Below, piece by piece: positions 15,739 to 24,119 of a stretch of 64,000 nt of DNA. Origin of the DNA: Acidimicrobilacustris europaeus (lineage in GTDB: Bacteria > Actinomycetota > Acidimicrobiia > Acidimicrobiales > Acidimicrobilacustridaceae). The number at the start of each line of letters is the position of its first letter. Within the stretch, counting starts at the first letter, position 1. The notes under the pieces were generated by a model that saw only the letters and a list, made by a program, of their open reading frames with translations, was not told where the DNA came from and searched no databases. Location of the stretch: assembly GCA_965194515.1 (NCBI GenBank), contig OZ239146.1, positions 1,612,001 to 1,676,000 of the forward strand. The letters are read 5' to 3'. The position numbers and the translations under genes are program-made.

Positions 15739-16886
15739 CAGGCGATTGCCCCTTCGGCTCGGAGTGCCGCCAATCGAGCGTCATCAGCAACTCCCCATTC
15801 CTTCAGCACCTCATCAGTGTGTTGGCCGGGATGCGATGGCGGGCGCTGAATGCTGCCTTCGGTCCGTGAGAAGCGCGGTGCTGGAGCGGGCTGAACCACT
15901 CCGGCATTTTCGACAAACGTTTTGCGAGCAACGGTGTGAGCGTTCGTCGTTGATTCGACAAGCGAAAGGATCGGAGCAACACACGCATCGGAGCCGTCGA
16001 AGATGGCGGCCCATTCGTCACGAGTCTTGGTCGCGATCACCGCAGCAAGACGCTCCTTCAGATGTGGCCACATTGAGCGATCGTTCTGCTTTGCGAATTC
16101 CTCGTCCCCAGCCAGACCAGTCTTCTCAAGAAGTTCGGCATAGAACTGCGGTTCGATTGCACCGACGGAAAGGAACTTGCCGTCCGAACATTCGTAGACC
16201 TCGTAGTAATGAGCGCCCGTGTCGAGCATGTTGACGCCGCGCTCATCGCTCCAGAGACCCATCGCCATAAAGCCGTGCATGAATGTCGTGAGAACTGCAG
16301 TGCCATCGACCATCGCTGCGTCAACGACCTGACCCTTTCCTGACATGCGAGCTTCGATGATTCCGCACGCGATGCCGAAAGCAAGCAGCATGCCGCCGCC
16401 ACCAAAATCGCCAACAAGATTGAGCGGGGGCTGCGGGCGTTCATTCGGACGACCAATGGCACCAAGCGCGCCACCAATGGCGATGTAGTTCATGTCATGG
16501 CCGGCCATTTGCGCCATGGGGCCGTCCTGACCCCAACCGGTCATGCGTCCGTAGACAAGTTTCGGATTGCGAGCCAAACACGCATCGGGACCGATGCCGA
16601 GACGTTCGGTGACACCGGGACGGAAACCTTCAATAAGCGCATCAGCCTTTTCGACAAGACCAAGCACCGTCTCAACGCCCTCGGGGTTCTTGAGATCGAC
16701 ACCGATGGACCGACGTCCCCGGTTCATGACGTCCTTCGGCGGCGTGGCGGGATCGCCGCCGTACACCTGCCCGGCACGATCGACGCGAATGATGTCGGCA
16801 CCCATATCGGCCAGCATCATCGCCGCAAAAGGCCCTGGCCCGATTCCTGCAATCTCAACGATGCGAACACCCGCGAGAGGTCCCAT
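15738..16886 (-). CDS. Family III CoA-transferase / alpha-methylacyl-CoA racemase
   Basis: A 382-aa CaiB/BaiF superfamily protein. The N-terminus MGPLAGVRIVEIAGIGPGPF, the MLADMGADIIRVDR block, GRRSIGVDLKNPEG near residue 60, and GHDMNYIAIGGALGAIGR near residue 128 with the active-site Asp are close to the alpha-methylacyl-CoA racemase (Mcr) subgroup, which inverts 2-methyl-branched acyl-CoAs before beta-oxidation. A CoA-transferase role cannot be excluded. A good ribosome binding site (TAGGAG) lies 8 nt upstream of the ATG. Confidence 0.85.
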   Translation of the reverse strand: MGPLAGVRIVEIAGIGPGPFAAMMLADMGADIIRVDRAGQVYGGDPATPPKDVMNRGRRSIGVDLKNPEGVETVLGLVEKADALIEGFRPGVTERLGIGPDACLARNPKLVYGRMTGWGQDGPMAQMAGHDMNYIAIGGALGAIGRPNERPQPPLNLVGDFGGGGMLLAFGIACGIIEARMSGKGQVVDAAMVDGTAVLTTFMHGFMAMGLWSDERGVNMLDTGAHYYEVYECSDGKFLSVGAIEPQFYAELLEKTGLAGDEEFAKQNDRSMWPHLKERLAAVIATKTRDEWAAIFDGSDACVAPILSLVESTTNAHTVARKTFVENAGVVQPAPAPRFSRTEGSIQRPPSHPGQHTDEVLKEWGVADDARLAALRAEGAIA

Positions 16887-16918
16887 AACTGTGCTCCTAA
16901 AGGTGAAAAGAAAAGTGG

Positions 16919-17794
16919 TTACGCGTTGGCCCGAGCGGCGAGCGCAGTGACGTGCTCAATGATGGTGGCCCAGTACTGACGGGGCACATCGTGGCCCATG
17001 TCTTCAAGAACAAGAAACTCGCTGCCCCGCAAAGACTCAGCGGTGCGTTCGCCGCCGCTGAATGTCACCAACGGGTCAATGGTTCCGTGAACAACAAGAG
17101 CAGGAACATCGATTTCACGCAGGCGTTCGGATCGCGGCGGTGAGGTCACAATGGCGAGCAACTGCGCCACCTGTCCTTCTGGATGGAAGCAACGATCGAA
17201 CTGCAATGCGTTGCGCTCAAGGATCCAGTCTTCGTCGCAATAGACCGGACCGGCAAGCAAGCGGCCTGCTTCAAGAGACTTCGCCAAGTTTGCTTCACGC
17301 TCAGTCGGCGCCGGCTCGAGCAAAACGCCGACGGCCTCCGCTGTGGGTTGGCCGACATCGGGATCACCCGTGGTCGACATGATTGACGTGAGTGAAACAA
17401 CACGCTCTGGGTTATCAATGGCCATCTGCTGAACGATCATGCCGCCCATCGAGGCACCAATGAGATTGACCCGATCGAGACCAAGCGCATCGCAGAGTCC
17501 CCACGCATCTGCAGCCATGTCAGAAAGTTGATACGGAGCCTCGATCGGCTTGCCCTGCAGATACCCAGCAACAGATTCCATGAGATTGATATAGGTATCG
17601 ATCTTCGTCGACAGGCCAACGTCTCGGTTGTCGAAGGTGATGACAAAGAAGCCACGGTCGACGAAACCCTGCAAGAAATCCGGACTCCACCATTTGAGTT
17701 GGCAACCCAGTCCCGCAACGACCAAGAGCGGCGGATCTGCCGGATCGCCGAGGGTTTCATATTCGATTTCGATGCCATTGGCCTGTGCGCGCAT
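16919..17794 (-). CDS. Alpha/beta hydrolase
   Basis: A 291-aa alpha/beta hydrolase. The ANGIEIEYETLGDP N-terminal strands, FDNRDVGLSTKID, the nucleophile elbow GASMGG near residue 112, the Asp in HGTIDPLVTF, and the catalytic His in DMGHDVPRQY near residue 275 are all in order. The FDNRDVGLS motif is typical of the actinobacterial hydrolases annotated as esterases or haloperoxidase-like proteins. The ATG at 17794 has GAGGAT upstream; the frame upstream to 18103 is antisense to galT and not conserved. 32 bp upstream of the CoA-transferase gene, same strand. Confidence 0.82.
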   Translation of the reverse strand: MRAQANGIEIEYETLGDPADPPLLVVAGLGCQLKWWSPDFLQGFVDRGFFVITFDNRDVGLSTKIDTYINLMESVAGYLQGKPIEAPYQLSDMAADAWGLCDALGLDRVNLIGASMGGMIVQQMAIDNPERVVSLTSIMSTTGDPDVGQPTAEAVGVLLEPAPTEREANLAKSLEAGRLLAGPVYCDEDWILERNALQFDRCFHPEGQVAQLLAIVTSPPRSERLREIDVPALVVHGTIDPLVTFSGGERTAESLRGSEFLVLEDMGHDVPRQYWATIIEHVTALAARANA

Positions 17795-17841
17795 GGGGGG
17801 AATCCTCGCCCCCACCCGGGATGCGGTCAAGCGACCACGAC

Positions 17842-17847
17842 TACCGT
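17842..17847 (+). promoter_or_regulatory. Candidate leaderless -10 (galT)
   Basis: TACCGT ends 7 nt before the galT ATG. Confidence 0.4.
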
Positions 17848-17854
17848 TCGGTCC

Positions 17855-18745
17855 ATGAGCGGGAACGAACACTTCGATGGCGAGCAGGCCGCCGCTGCTG
17901 GCTATCGAATCGACCCACTCAGCCGAGCGCCATCTTGGATGGTCCCAGCCCGCCAGGGTCGGCCCAACCTTCCTTCTGAGTCCTGTCCGTTCTGCGTTGG
18001 CGGCCTCGAAGCTCCCGATGATTACGAGGTTCTCGCCTTCCCGAACCGGTGGCCCCCGTTCGAAAACGATCGAGCAGAAATCGTTCTGTACACCTCCGAC
18101 CACAACGCATCATTCGCTGATCTCACTCCCGATCACGCTCGCCGCGTCGTCGACCTCTGGGCGGAACGTTCTGCGGTACTGGGCGCGCGCGACGACGTTG
18201 CCTACGTGTTGATTTTCGAAAACCGAGGTCCCGAAGTGGGCGCAACGATTGCTCACCCTCACGGACAGATCTATGCGTTCGACATTGTGCCGCCGGTTGT
18301 TACGACCGAATATGCCAATGCGTCGGAAGAAACATTCGATGTCCCGTCAGACGAAGTCATGGTCGCTACCCATGGCGAGTGGTCGGCGTGGGTTCCACCC
18401 GCTGCGTCGTGGCCCTACGAGCTTTTGCTTGCTCCTTCAACCGATGTCCCCGACCTTCCATCGCTGAACGACAACCAGCGCAACGATCTCGCGTCGCTCC
18501 TCATTGATTGCATCGGACGTCTCGACGCGTTGTTCGACGCGCCGATGCCGTTCATGATGTGGTTCCACCAGCGGCCATTCGACAACGTTGAGCGCACATC
18601 GCTCCGCCTGCATGCACATATCGCACCGATGCTTCGCTCATCTGGCACGCAACGATTCGTAGCGGCTGGCGAACTTGGCAGTGGCGTGTGGTTCAACCCC
18701 ATCGAGCCAGTGACAGCGGCCGCACAACTACGCGCTGCGAAATGA
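17855..18745 (+). CDS. galT: Galactose-1-phosphate uridylyltransferase
   Basis: GalT exchanges UDP between glucose-1-phosphate and galactose-1-phosphate in the Leloir pathway. The 296-aa protein has a zinc CPFC pair near residue 46 and the active-site region FENRGPEVGATIAHPHGQ near residue 132, in which the second His of HPHGQ is uridylylated. A further conserved His block is FHQRP near residue 230. It is somewhat shorter than the 340-350 aa of the enterobacterial enzyme. The ATG at 17855 follows TACCGT by 7 nt. It overlaps galK by 4 bp (ATGA). Confidence 0.9.
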   Translation: MSGNEHFDGEQAAAAGYRIDPLSRAPSWMVPARQGRPNLPSESCPFCVGGLEAPDDYEVLAFPNRWPPFENDRAEIVLYTSDHNASFADLTPDHARRVVDLWAERSAVLGARDDVAYVLIFENRGPEVGATIAHPHGQIYAFDIVPPVVTTEYANASEETFDVPSDEVMVATHGEWSAWVPPAASWPYELLLAPSTDVPDLPSLNDNQRNDLASLLIDCIGRLDALFDAPMPFMMWFHQRPFDNVERTSLRLHAHIAPMLRSSGTQRFVAAGELGSGVWFNPIEPVTAAAQLRAAK

Positions 18746-19770
18746 CGATGACCGAAACCACGGTGTTCGCTCCCGGGAGGGTCAACCTCATCGGCGACCA
18801 CACCGACTACGCCGGCGGCCTTGCGCTGCCGTGTGCCATCGACCTCGGCATCACGATTCACGGCCGACAAAACCATGAACTGATCGAACTTCGATCGGAC
18901 TCTATGGAAGGACTCGCGTCCTTTGATCTCGGGACATCGATCGACATCAGATCGCTTGAGCCCTTCTGGGGCCGTTACGTCGCAGCAGTCGTAGAGGAAA
19001 GTGATTGGACAACCGGATTCATCGGTGACATCAGTTCCACACTCCCCACTGGCGCCGGGCTGTCCTCAAGCGCCGCCTTCGAGATCGCCCTCGCGCTGGC
19101 GCTGGGATTTTCAGGATCGCCGATGGACCTCGCTCTGCTCGGTCAGCGCGCCGAACTGCGTGCCGTCGGGGTGCCATGCGGACTTCTTGATCAACTAAGC
19201 ATCGTGTTCGGCCGCGCTGGCCACGCGATGGTTGTCGACTTCGCTGACAATGCAATCGAACACATCGCATTCCCTGAAGACCTCGACATCTGGATCGTCC
19301 ATTCGGGACAGGAACGTCAACTCGCCGACTCCGCCTATGCAGAACGACGAGCATCGTGCGAACTTGCGGCAGAACAAATTGGTCCACTGGCCACTGCGTC
19401 CGCTCGCGATATTGCAACGCTTCGTGGCGAGTTCGTTCGACGAGCTCGTCACGTATCGACCGAATGCGAACGCGTCCGACAGGCGGCGATCGCTCTTCAG
19501 TCGAACGATCCGATTCACGTTGGTCAATTGATGATCGAGAGTCACGCGTCGCTACGCGATGACTTCGACGTCTCCACACCAGTTCTTGACGAACTCGTGG
19601 ACCAACTCGTGGCACTGCCCGGAGTTTTCGGGGCTCGACTCACTGGTGCCGGATTCGGCGGATGCGTCGTTGCTCTGTGCGAGCGCGGAGCTGTCGACAA
19701 CCCGAATGCGATCAGCGGTCGGGGCTGGATTGTTCGACCCTCCGATGGTGCGCGGCGCGTCGAGGACTAA
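18742..19770 (+). CDS. galK: Galactokinase
   Basis: GalK phosphorylates galactose at C1 with ATP. The 342-aa GHMP kinase has the galactokinase signature FAPGRVNLIGDHTDYAGG (residues 8-25), the ATP-binding loop PTGAGLSSSAAFE near residue 108, and the C-terminal GARLTGAGFGGCVVAL motif 3. The ATG overlaps the galT stop in an ATGA, so expression is coupled. No galE is next to the pair; an unrelated PH-domain gene follows convergently. Confidence 0.93.
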   Translation: MTMTETTVFAPGRVNLIGDHTDYAGGLALPCAIDLGITIHGRQNHELIELRSDSMEGLASFDLGTSIDIRSLEPFWGRYVAAVVEESDWTTGFIGDISSTLPTGAGLSSSAAFEIALALALGFSGSPMDLALLGQRAELRAVGVPCGLLDQLSIVFGRAGHAMVVDFADNAIEHIAFPEDLDIWIVHSGQERQLADSAYAERRASCELAAEQIGPLATASARDIATLRGEFVRRARHVSTECERVRQAAIALQSNDPIHVGQLMIESHASLRDDFDVSTPVLDELVDQLVALPGVFGARLTGAGFGGCVVALCERGAVDNPNAISGRGWIVRPSDGARRVED

Positions 19771-19781
19771 GCGCCGACGAC

Positions 19782-20420
19782 CTACATGCGACCGAGTAGT
19801 TCCTGCTTCTTCATTTGGAACTCGTCTTCGGTCAACACGCCCTGGTCGCGCAAGGCACTGAGTTTCGCGATCTGATCGGGGATGGATTCGGACCCAGCTG
19901 CTCCCTGAGCACGATTGATGCCACCTGAAATTCGATCGGCGGCCTTGATCTGATTCGCTTCCATCTGTTTGTAGATCTCGTTCTGCACCGCACTGGGGTT
20001 ACGGATGTCTTCGAATCGCTGTGCGCCGTCCTTTGAGGCCGATTCGATATCGAGATCGCCCAGGCCAAGCATGCGTTCGAAGATGCGCTGATGAAAGAAG
20101 ATCGTGTTGATTCGTTCCAGAGGGATCTCGATGCCGTGTTTGGCGATGATCCCCGTACGGAAAATGACGCGATCAGACGTGAGCACGAAATGAGTGCTCA
20201 CCCAGCGGATATAGCGCTGCAAGAACCACACGAGCGTGGCGAAGACAAAGACGGCGACTGGCACCGAGATCCATGATGGCCAGCCACGACTCAGAGTGAC
20301 TATGGCCAAGATCACGGCCAGCGCCAGCATCGCCGCCGACTTCGCAAAGAACCACCAATGCGGGTGAAGGTCGAGGATGAGTTCTTCGGTTGAGTGCAGT
20401 TCGTCTTCGGGATACGGCAT
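19782..20420 (-). CDS. Membrane PH (bPH2) and SHOCT domain protein
   Basis: A 212-aa protein with two hydrophobic segments near residues 25-65, then a bacterial pleckstrin-like (DUF304/bPH2) domain: THFVLTSDRVIFRTGIIAKHGIEIPLERINTI and the GLGDLDIESAS strand. At the C-terminus a SHOCT motif, IAKLSALRDQGVLTEDEFQMKKQELL, is clear (last 30 residues). Such proteins are membrane-anchored with unknown partners. The ATG at 20420 is chosen; TACGGT lies 5 nt upstream. A GTG seven codons earlier (20441) is possible. Divergent from uvrD2. Confidence 0.8.
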   Translation of the reverse strand: MPYPEDELHSTEELILDLHPHWWFFAKSAAMLALAVILAIVTLSRGWPSWISVPVAVFVFATLVWFLQRYIRWVSTHFVLTSDRVIFRTGIIAKHGIEIPLERINTIFFHQRIFERMLGLGDLDIESASKDGAQRFEDIRNPSAVQNEIYKQMEANQIKAADRISGGINRAQGAAGSESIPDQIAKLSALRDQGVLTEDEFQMKKQELLGRM

Positions 20421-20457
20421 TCCAAACCGTACCCCCGGCACTGTCGCTGGCGGTGAG

Positions 20458-20463
20458 TACGGT
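20458..20463 (+). promoter_or_regulatory. Candidate leaderless -10 (uvrD2)
   Basis: TACGGT ends 7 nt before the GTG start at 20471. Confidence 0.45.
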
Positions 20464-20470
20464 CTGACGG

Positions 20471-22537
20471 GTGGAACCCGACGCCCTTCTCGACGGCCTG
20501 AATAACGCGCAACGCCTTGCGGTCACCTCGCCTACCTCACCGCTGTGCATCCTTGCCGGCGCTGGGTCGGGAAAGACCCGCGTCCTCACTCGCCGTATCG
20601 CCTATCGAGCCGCCACTGGCGATCTCGACCCGCGCCATGTTCTCGCTCTCACATTCACCCGAAAAGCTGCTGGCGAACTCACCGCTCGCCTCCGTTCACT
20701 CGGCCTCCGTGAACAGGTAGCCGCCGGCACGTTCCACTCCGTTGCCTACGCGCAGTTGCGCACCCGCTGGGCAGAACGCAACATCACTCCCCCGCAACTC
20801 ATGACTCGCAAGGCGGGGTTTGTCATTGGTTTGCTCACCGGTGCGGAAAAGTCCACGCCCGGTCTCGACTTCGTCGCCGAGATCGAATGGGCCAAAGCCC
20901 GCATGGTCGAACCCGAGGCCTACCCCGACGCGGCAAAGGCTGCCGGGCGCAAACCGCCAATCTCCTACGAGGCCACCGCCGCCGTCTATGCCCGCTATGA
21001 GGACCAGCGTCGCCAGAAGCGCCTCATCGATTTCGACGACATGTTGCGCGTCTGTCATCGCGACCTCGTTTCCGACGACGGGTTCGCTGCATCACAGCGT
21101 TGGCGATTCGCCCACCTCTTTGTCGACGAGTTTCAAGACGTCAACCCACTGCAACACGCACTGCTCGAAGCATGGCGGGGCGATCGCAACGACCTCTGCA
21201 TCGTCGGCGACCCCAATCAGGCCATCTATTCGTGGAACGGTGCCGACCCCGATCTTCTCCGTACCTTCCCGCAACGCTTCCCCGCCGGCGAAACCATTCG
21301 CCTTCTCGACAACTATCGATCAAGCCCTCAGATTCTTGCCGCAGCAAATGCGTTGCTCGTTGGTGGACGCGGCGTCGATCACGACGGCACCCAGTCGGCC
21401 ACACGTCCCGACGGTGGCGTTCCATCGGTTCGCGAGTTGCCCGACGAACGCGCTGAAGCGGCCGCCATCGCGCGCGCCGCACGCGACCGCCATGGTCCTG
21501 GCGCGCGCTGGTCCAATCAAGCAGTGCTCGTGCGCACCAACGCTCAGCTGCCCATCATCGAAGAAGCAATGAAGTCAGCGGGCATTCCCTTCCGTGTGCG
21601 CGGCGCCACGCCTCTACTCGACCAGCCCGAGATCAAAGCGGCACTTGGCGATCTCCGCCGCACGCCTCGTCCTTTCTCCGATGCCATCCACGACCTCGCA
21701 CTTTCGGTTGTCGTCGACGACGAATCCGAAAGCGATCGTGCGGCCGAACGCCGCGCCAATCTCGATGCACTCGTACAAATGGCTCGCGACTACATGGCTA
21801 TCGAATCGCCACCAACTGCCAACGGATTCTTCTTGTGGCTCACCGCCACCACTCGCGCCGATCAACCCGATCCCAACGGCGAGGCCATCGAACTCCTTAC
21901 CTTCCATGCCGCCAAAGGCCTCGAGTGGCCCATCGTTCATTTGGCCGGCATCGAACAGGGCTACGTCCCCATCGGTCACGCCAAGACTCCCGGTGCTTGG
22001 GCCGAAGAACGCCGTCTCTTCTATGTCGCTGCAACCCGCGCGGAACGAGAGCTCTTATGCACCTGGGCGAAGTCACGCACCTTTGGTGAGAAATCCATCC
22101 CTCGCGACCGTTCGGAATTTCTCGACACCTACGCAGCGGCTTGCGAAGCACTTGAAGCCGGGCTCGACCCAGTTGCTGTTGGCAACGGCGCAACCGCGCC
22201 AAGTCAGCCATCGAGCACCACAACTCGTTCGTCGAAGCCAAAGGCGAAATCAAGTAGTTCGAAGGGCCCCCGCCAGCGCCCCGGCAAATATCCCGATTCA
22301 CTCGACCCTGCCGATCATCCGCTGTTTGATGCACTTCGAGCCTGGCGGTCTGAACGTTCAAAATCTGCAGACGTACCCGCTTTCGTCGTGTGCAATGACC
22401 ACACGCTGGCCGAAATCACGCGACAGAAACCAACAACGCCAGTCGAACTCTTGCGCGTCAACGGAATGGGCGAAATCAAAGTGTCCAAGTTTGGCGACGA
22501 AATCCTCGCCGTCATTTCCGAAACCACCGACCCCTAA
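20471..22537 (+). CDS. uvrD2: UvrD2-type superfamily I DNA helicase with HRDC domain
   Basis: A 688-aa 3'-5' helicase. Motifs are in order: LNNAQRLAVTSP (Q motif), Walker A AGAGSGKTR near residue 30, TFTRKAA (Ia), VDEFQDVNPLQ (II), GDPNQAIYSWNGA (III), NYRSSPQI (IV), TFHAAKGLEWP (V) and VAATRAER (VI). After a Ser/Lys-rich linker an HRDC domain follows (AFVVCNDHTLAEI to INGMGEIKVSKFGDEIL-like, about residues 625-685). HRDC fusion to a short UvrD is the hallmark of mycobacterial UvrD2, but the tetracysteine domain found at the UvrD2 C-terminus there is absent. GTG start with a leaderless -10 (TACGGT). Confidence 0.88.
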   Translation: MEPDALLDGLNNAQRLAVTSPTSPLCILAGAGSGKTRVLTRRIAYRAATGDLDPRHVLALTFTRKAAGELTARLRSLGLREQVAAGTFHSVAYAQLRTRWAERNITPPQLMTRKAGFVIGLLTGAEKSTPGLDFVAEIEWAKARMVEPEAYPDAAKAAGRKPPISYEATAAVYARYEDQRRQKRLIDFDDMLRVCHRDLVSDDGFAASQRWRFAHLFVDEFQDVNPLQHALLEAWRGDRNDLCIVGDPNQAIYSWNGADPDLLRTFPQRFPAGETIRLLDNYRSSPQILAAANALLVGGRGVDHDGTQSATRPDGGVPSVRELPDERAEAAAIARAARDRHGPGARWSNQAVLVRTNAQLPIIEEAMKSAGIPFRVRGATPLLDQPEIKAALGDLRRTPRPFSDAIHDLALSVVVDDESESDRAAERRANLDALVQMARDYMAIESPPTANGFFLWLTATTRADQPDPNGEAIELLTFHAAKGLEWPIVHLAGIEQGYVPIGHAKTPGAWAEERRLFYVAATRAERELLCTWAKSRTFGEKSIPRDRSEFLDTYAAACEALEAGLDPVAVGNGATAPSQPSSTTTRSSKPKAKSSSSKGPRQRPGKYPDSLDPADHPLFDALRAWRSERSKSADVPAFVVCNDHTLAEITRQKPTTPVELLRVNGMGEIKVSKFGDEILAVISETTDP

Positions 22538-22548
22538 CTTCGAGTCGG

Positions 22549-23268
22549 TCAGGAGCCAGCGAGCCCCATCAGTTTCTTGGGATCAACAGCGATGAACAGA
22601 CCTTCGGCCTCGGCACAAAGTCGATCACCCGCGTGCAGCGTTCCCTTACAAAGAATTTTGCGCCCGCTCACCGACTCGAGACGAGCCTTCAAATGCAGGT
22701 CGGTGTTGAGCGGCGTTGGGCTGCGGTAATGAATCGTTAGACGTCCCGTCATCCCCGCGTGGCCAGAAAAGGTCTGCGCCGCACCCAACACTTCATCGAA
22801 AATTCCTGCGATATAGCCACCGTGCAAGCAACCGGGTGGTCCTTCGTACAAAGTCCCGAAATTCGCCACCGCATCAACACCGCCGTCGACGAATTCCACG
22901 ATGAGGGGCAACGCGACGGGATTGGCTCGTCCGATAAACGGGCTGCGCTCTCGCAGCCGGTGGGCCTGATAGGCCGCGTTCGGACGATCGCCAGCGGTTT
23001 CAGAGTCATGGTTTCCGCGAGCGAGGGACTCTGAAAGTTCATCAAGTTGACGTGCGAGCGAGCCCAACTCCTCGATCGACGCCGAGGTCGCCTCGAGCTC
23101 TCGAACAAGTCGCCGCACCGATTCCGCGGTTTCGCGCGCAGCCTGTTGAGCCGGCGTGACTTCACGAAGCAGAGGCTCAAGCAAAATTGCATCCTCAAGG
23201 CCAACGATTCGCCCGATCTGTCCGACGCCGAACACATTTGCGACATCGATGATGGGTTCCTCACTCAT
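22549..23268 (-). CDS. Hotdog-fold (PaaI-like) acyl-CoA thioesterase
   Basis: A 239-aa protein. The C-terminal 130 residues form a hotdog thioesterase domain with the GCLHGGYIAGIFDEVLGAAQ motif (about residue 147), typical of 4HBT/PaaI-like enzymes, and the strand GRLTIHYRSPTPLNTDL. The N-terminal 100 residues are a Glu/Arg-rich helical extension (AARETAESVRRLVRELEATSA) of unknown role. The ATG overlaps the xth stop by 1 bp, so it is coexpressed with exonuclease III although no functional link is obvious. Confidence 0.75.
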   Translation of the reverse strand: MSEEPIIDVANVFGVGQIGRIVGLEDAILLEPLLREVTPAQQAARETAESVRRLVRELEATSASIEELGSLARQLDELSESLARGNHDSETAGDRPNAAYQAHRLRERSPFIGRANPVALPLIVEFVDGGVDAVANFGTLYEGPPGCLHGGYIAGIFDEVLGAAQTFSGHAGMTGRLTIHYRSPTPLNTDLHLKARLESVSGRKILCKGTLHAGDRLCAEAEGLFIAVDPKKLMGLAGS

Positions 23269-24041
23269 CAGTCGAACTGCACAATCACCGGCGCATGGTC
23301 GCTGGGCTTTTCACCCTTACGAGCATCGCGGTCGACTCGGGCATCGACCGACCGGGCCGCCAGCGACGCCGTCGTCATCACGAGGTCGATTCGAAGACCA
23401 CGACCCTGGTGGAAATCGCCACCGCGGTAGTCCCAGAAGGAATAGAGACCCCCTTCATCGTGGTGACGGCGATAGACGTCCTCGAGACCCCACGCCTCAA
23501 GGGATCGAAGAGCCTCGCGCTCGGGTTCGCTCACATGCGTATTGCCCACCCAAGCTTCCGGGCTCCAGACATCACGGTCGTCGGGACAGATATTGAAGTC
23601 GCCGCAGACTGCAAGTTCGCTGCTGGGGTCTTCACGGCCCAAGAGCGTCTGTCGGAGACGCTCAAGCCACCCGAGTTTGTAGGTGTAGTGGGGGTCGTCG
23701 AGAGCTCGGCCATTGGGCACATAGGCGCTGGCCACACGGACTCCTCCGCAGGTCGCCCAGAGAATGCGGGCATCAGCATCCTCGGGGCCGTCATCGTCCC
23801 AACCAGCCACAACATCGTCGAGGCCCACCTTCGAGAGGATTGCCACACCGTTCCATTGGCCTTGGCCATGGTGAGCGCTCTCGTAGCCCATTGCGGTGAA
23901 GACTTCGGCGGGAAATGCCGAGTCCTTCATCTTGGTCTCTTGGAGGCAGATGACCTCGGGGCCATTCTCGGAGAGCCATTGCTCGACTCGAGGGAGCCGG
24001 GCCTTGAGCGAGTTCACATTCCACGTCACGATTCGGAGCAC
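23268..24041 (-). CDS. xth: Exodeoxyribonuclease III
   Basis: A 257-aa AP endonuclease/3'-exonuclease of the ExoIII family acting in base-excision repair. Motifs include WNVNSLKARL (residues 6-15), LQETKMKD with the metal-binding Glu, GVAILSK, YVPNG, CGDFNICPDDRDVW with the catalytic Asp and Asn, LRIDLVM and the terminal SDHAPV His. GTG start; TAGATT (24055-24050) lies 8 nt upstream, pointing to a leaderless transcript, and the gene is divergent from kgd. Confidence 0.93.
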   Translation of the reverse strand: MLRIVTWNVNSLKARLPRVEQWLSENGPEVICLQETKMKDSAFPAEVFTAMGYESAHHGQGQWNGVAILSKVGLDDVVAGWDDDGPEDADARILWATCGGVRVASAYVPNGRALDDPHYTYKLGWLERLRQTLLGREDPSSELAVCGDFNICPDDRDVWSPEAWVGNTHVSEPEREALRSLEAWGLEDVYRRHHDEGGLYSFWDYRGGDFHQGRGLRIDLVMTTASLAARSVDARVDRDARKGEKPSDHAPVIVQFD

Positions 24042-24049
24042 GGTGAATG

Positions 24050-24055
24050 AATCTA
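24050..24055 (-). promoter_or_regulatory. Candidate leaderless -10 (xth)
   Basis: TAGATT on the minus strand, 8 nt upstream of the GTG start at 24041. Confidence 0.4.
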
Positions 24056-24105
24056 TCGGTCACGGGGTCTCAGGGCCGACTGCCACCGGGCTCCGGCGTC
24101 GCCGA

Positions 24106-24111
24106 TAGAGT
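24106..24111 (+). promoter_or_regulatory. Candidate leaderless -10 (kgd)
   Basis: TAGAGT ends 8 nt before the GTG start of kgd at 24120. Confidence 0.4.
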
Positions 24112-24119
24112 CGATCAAC

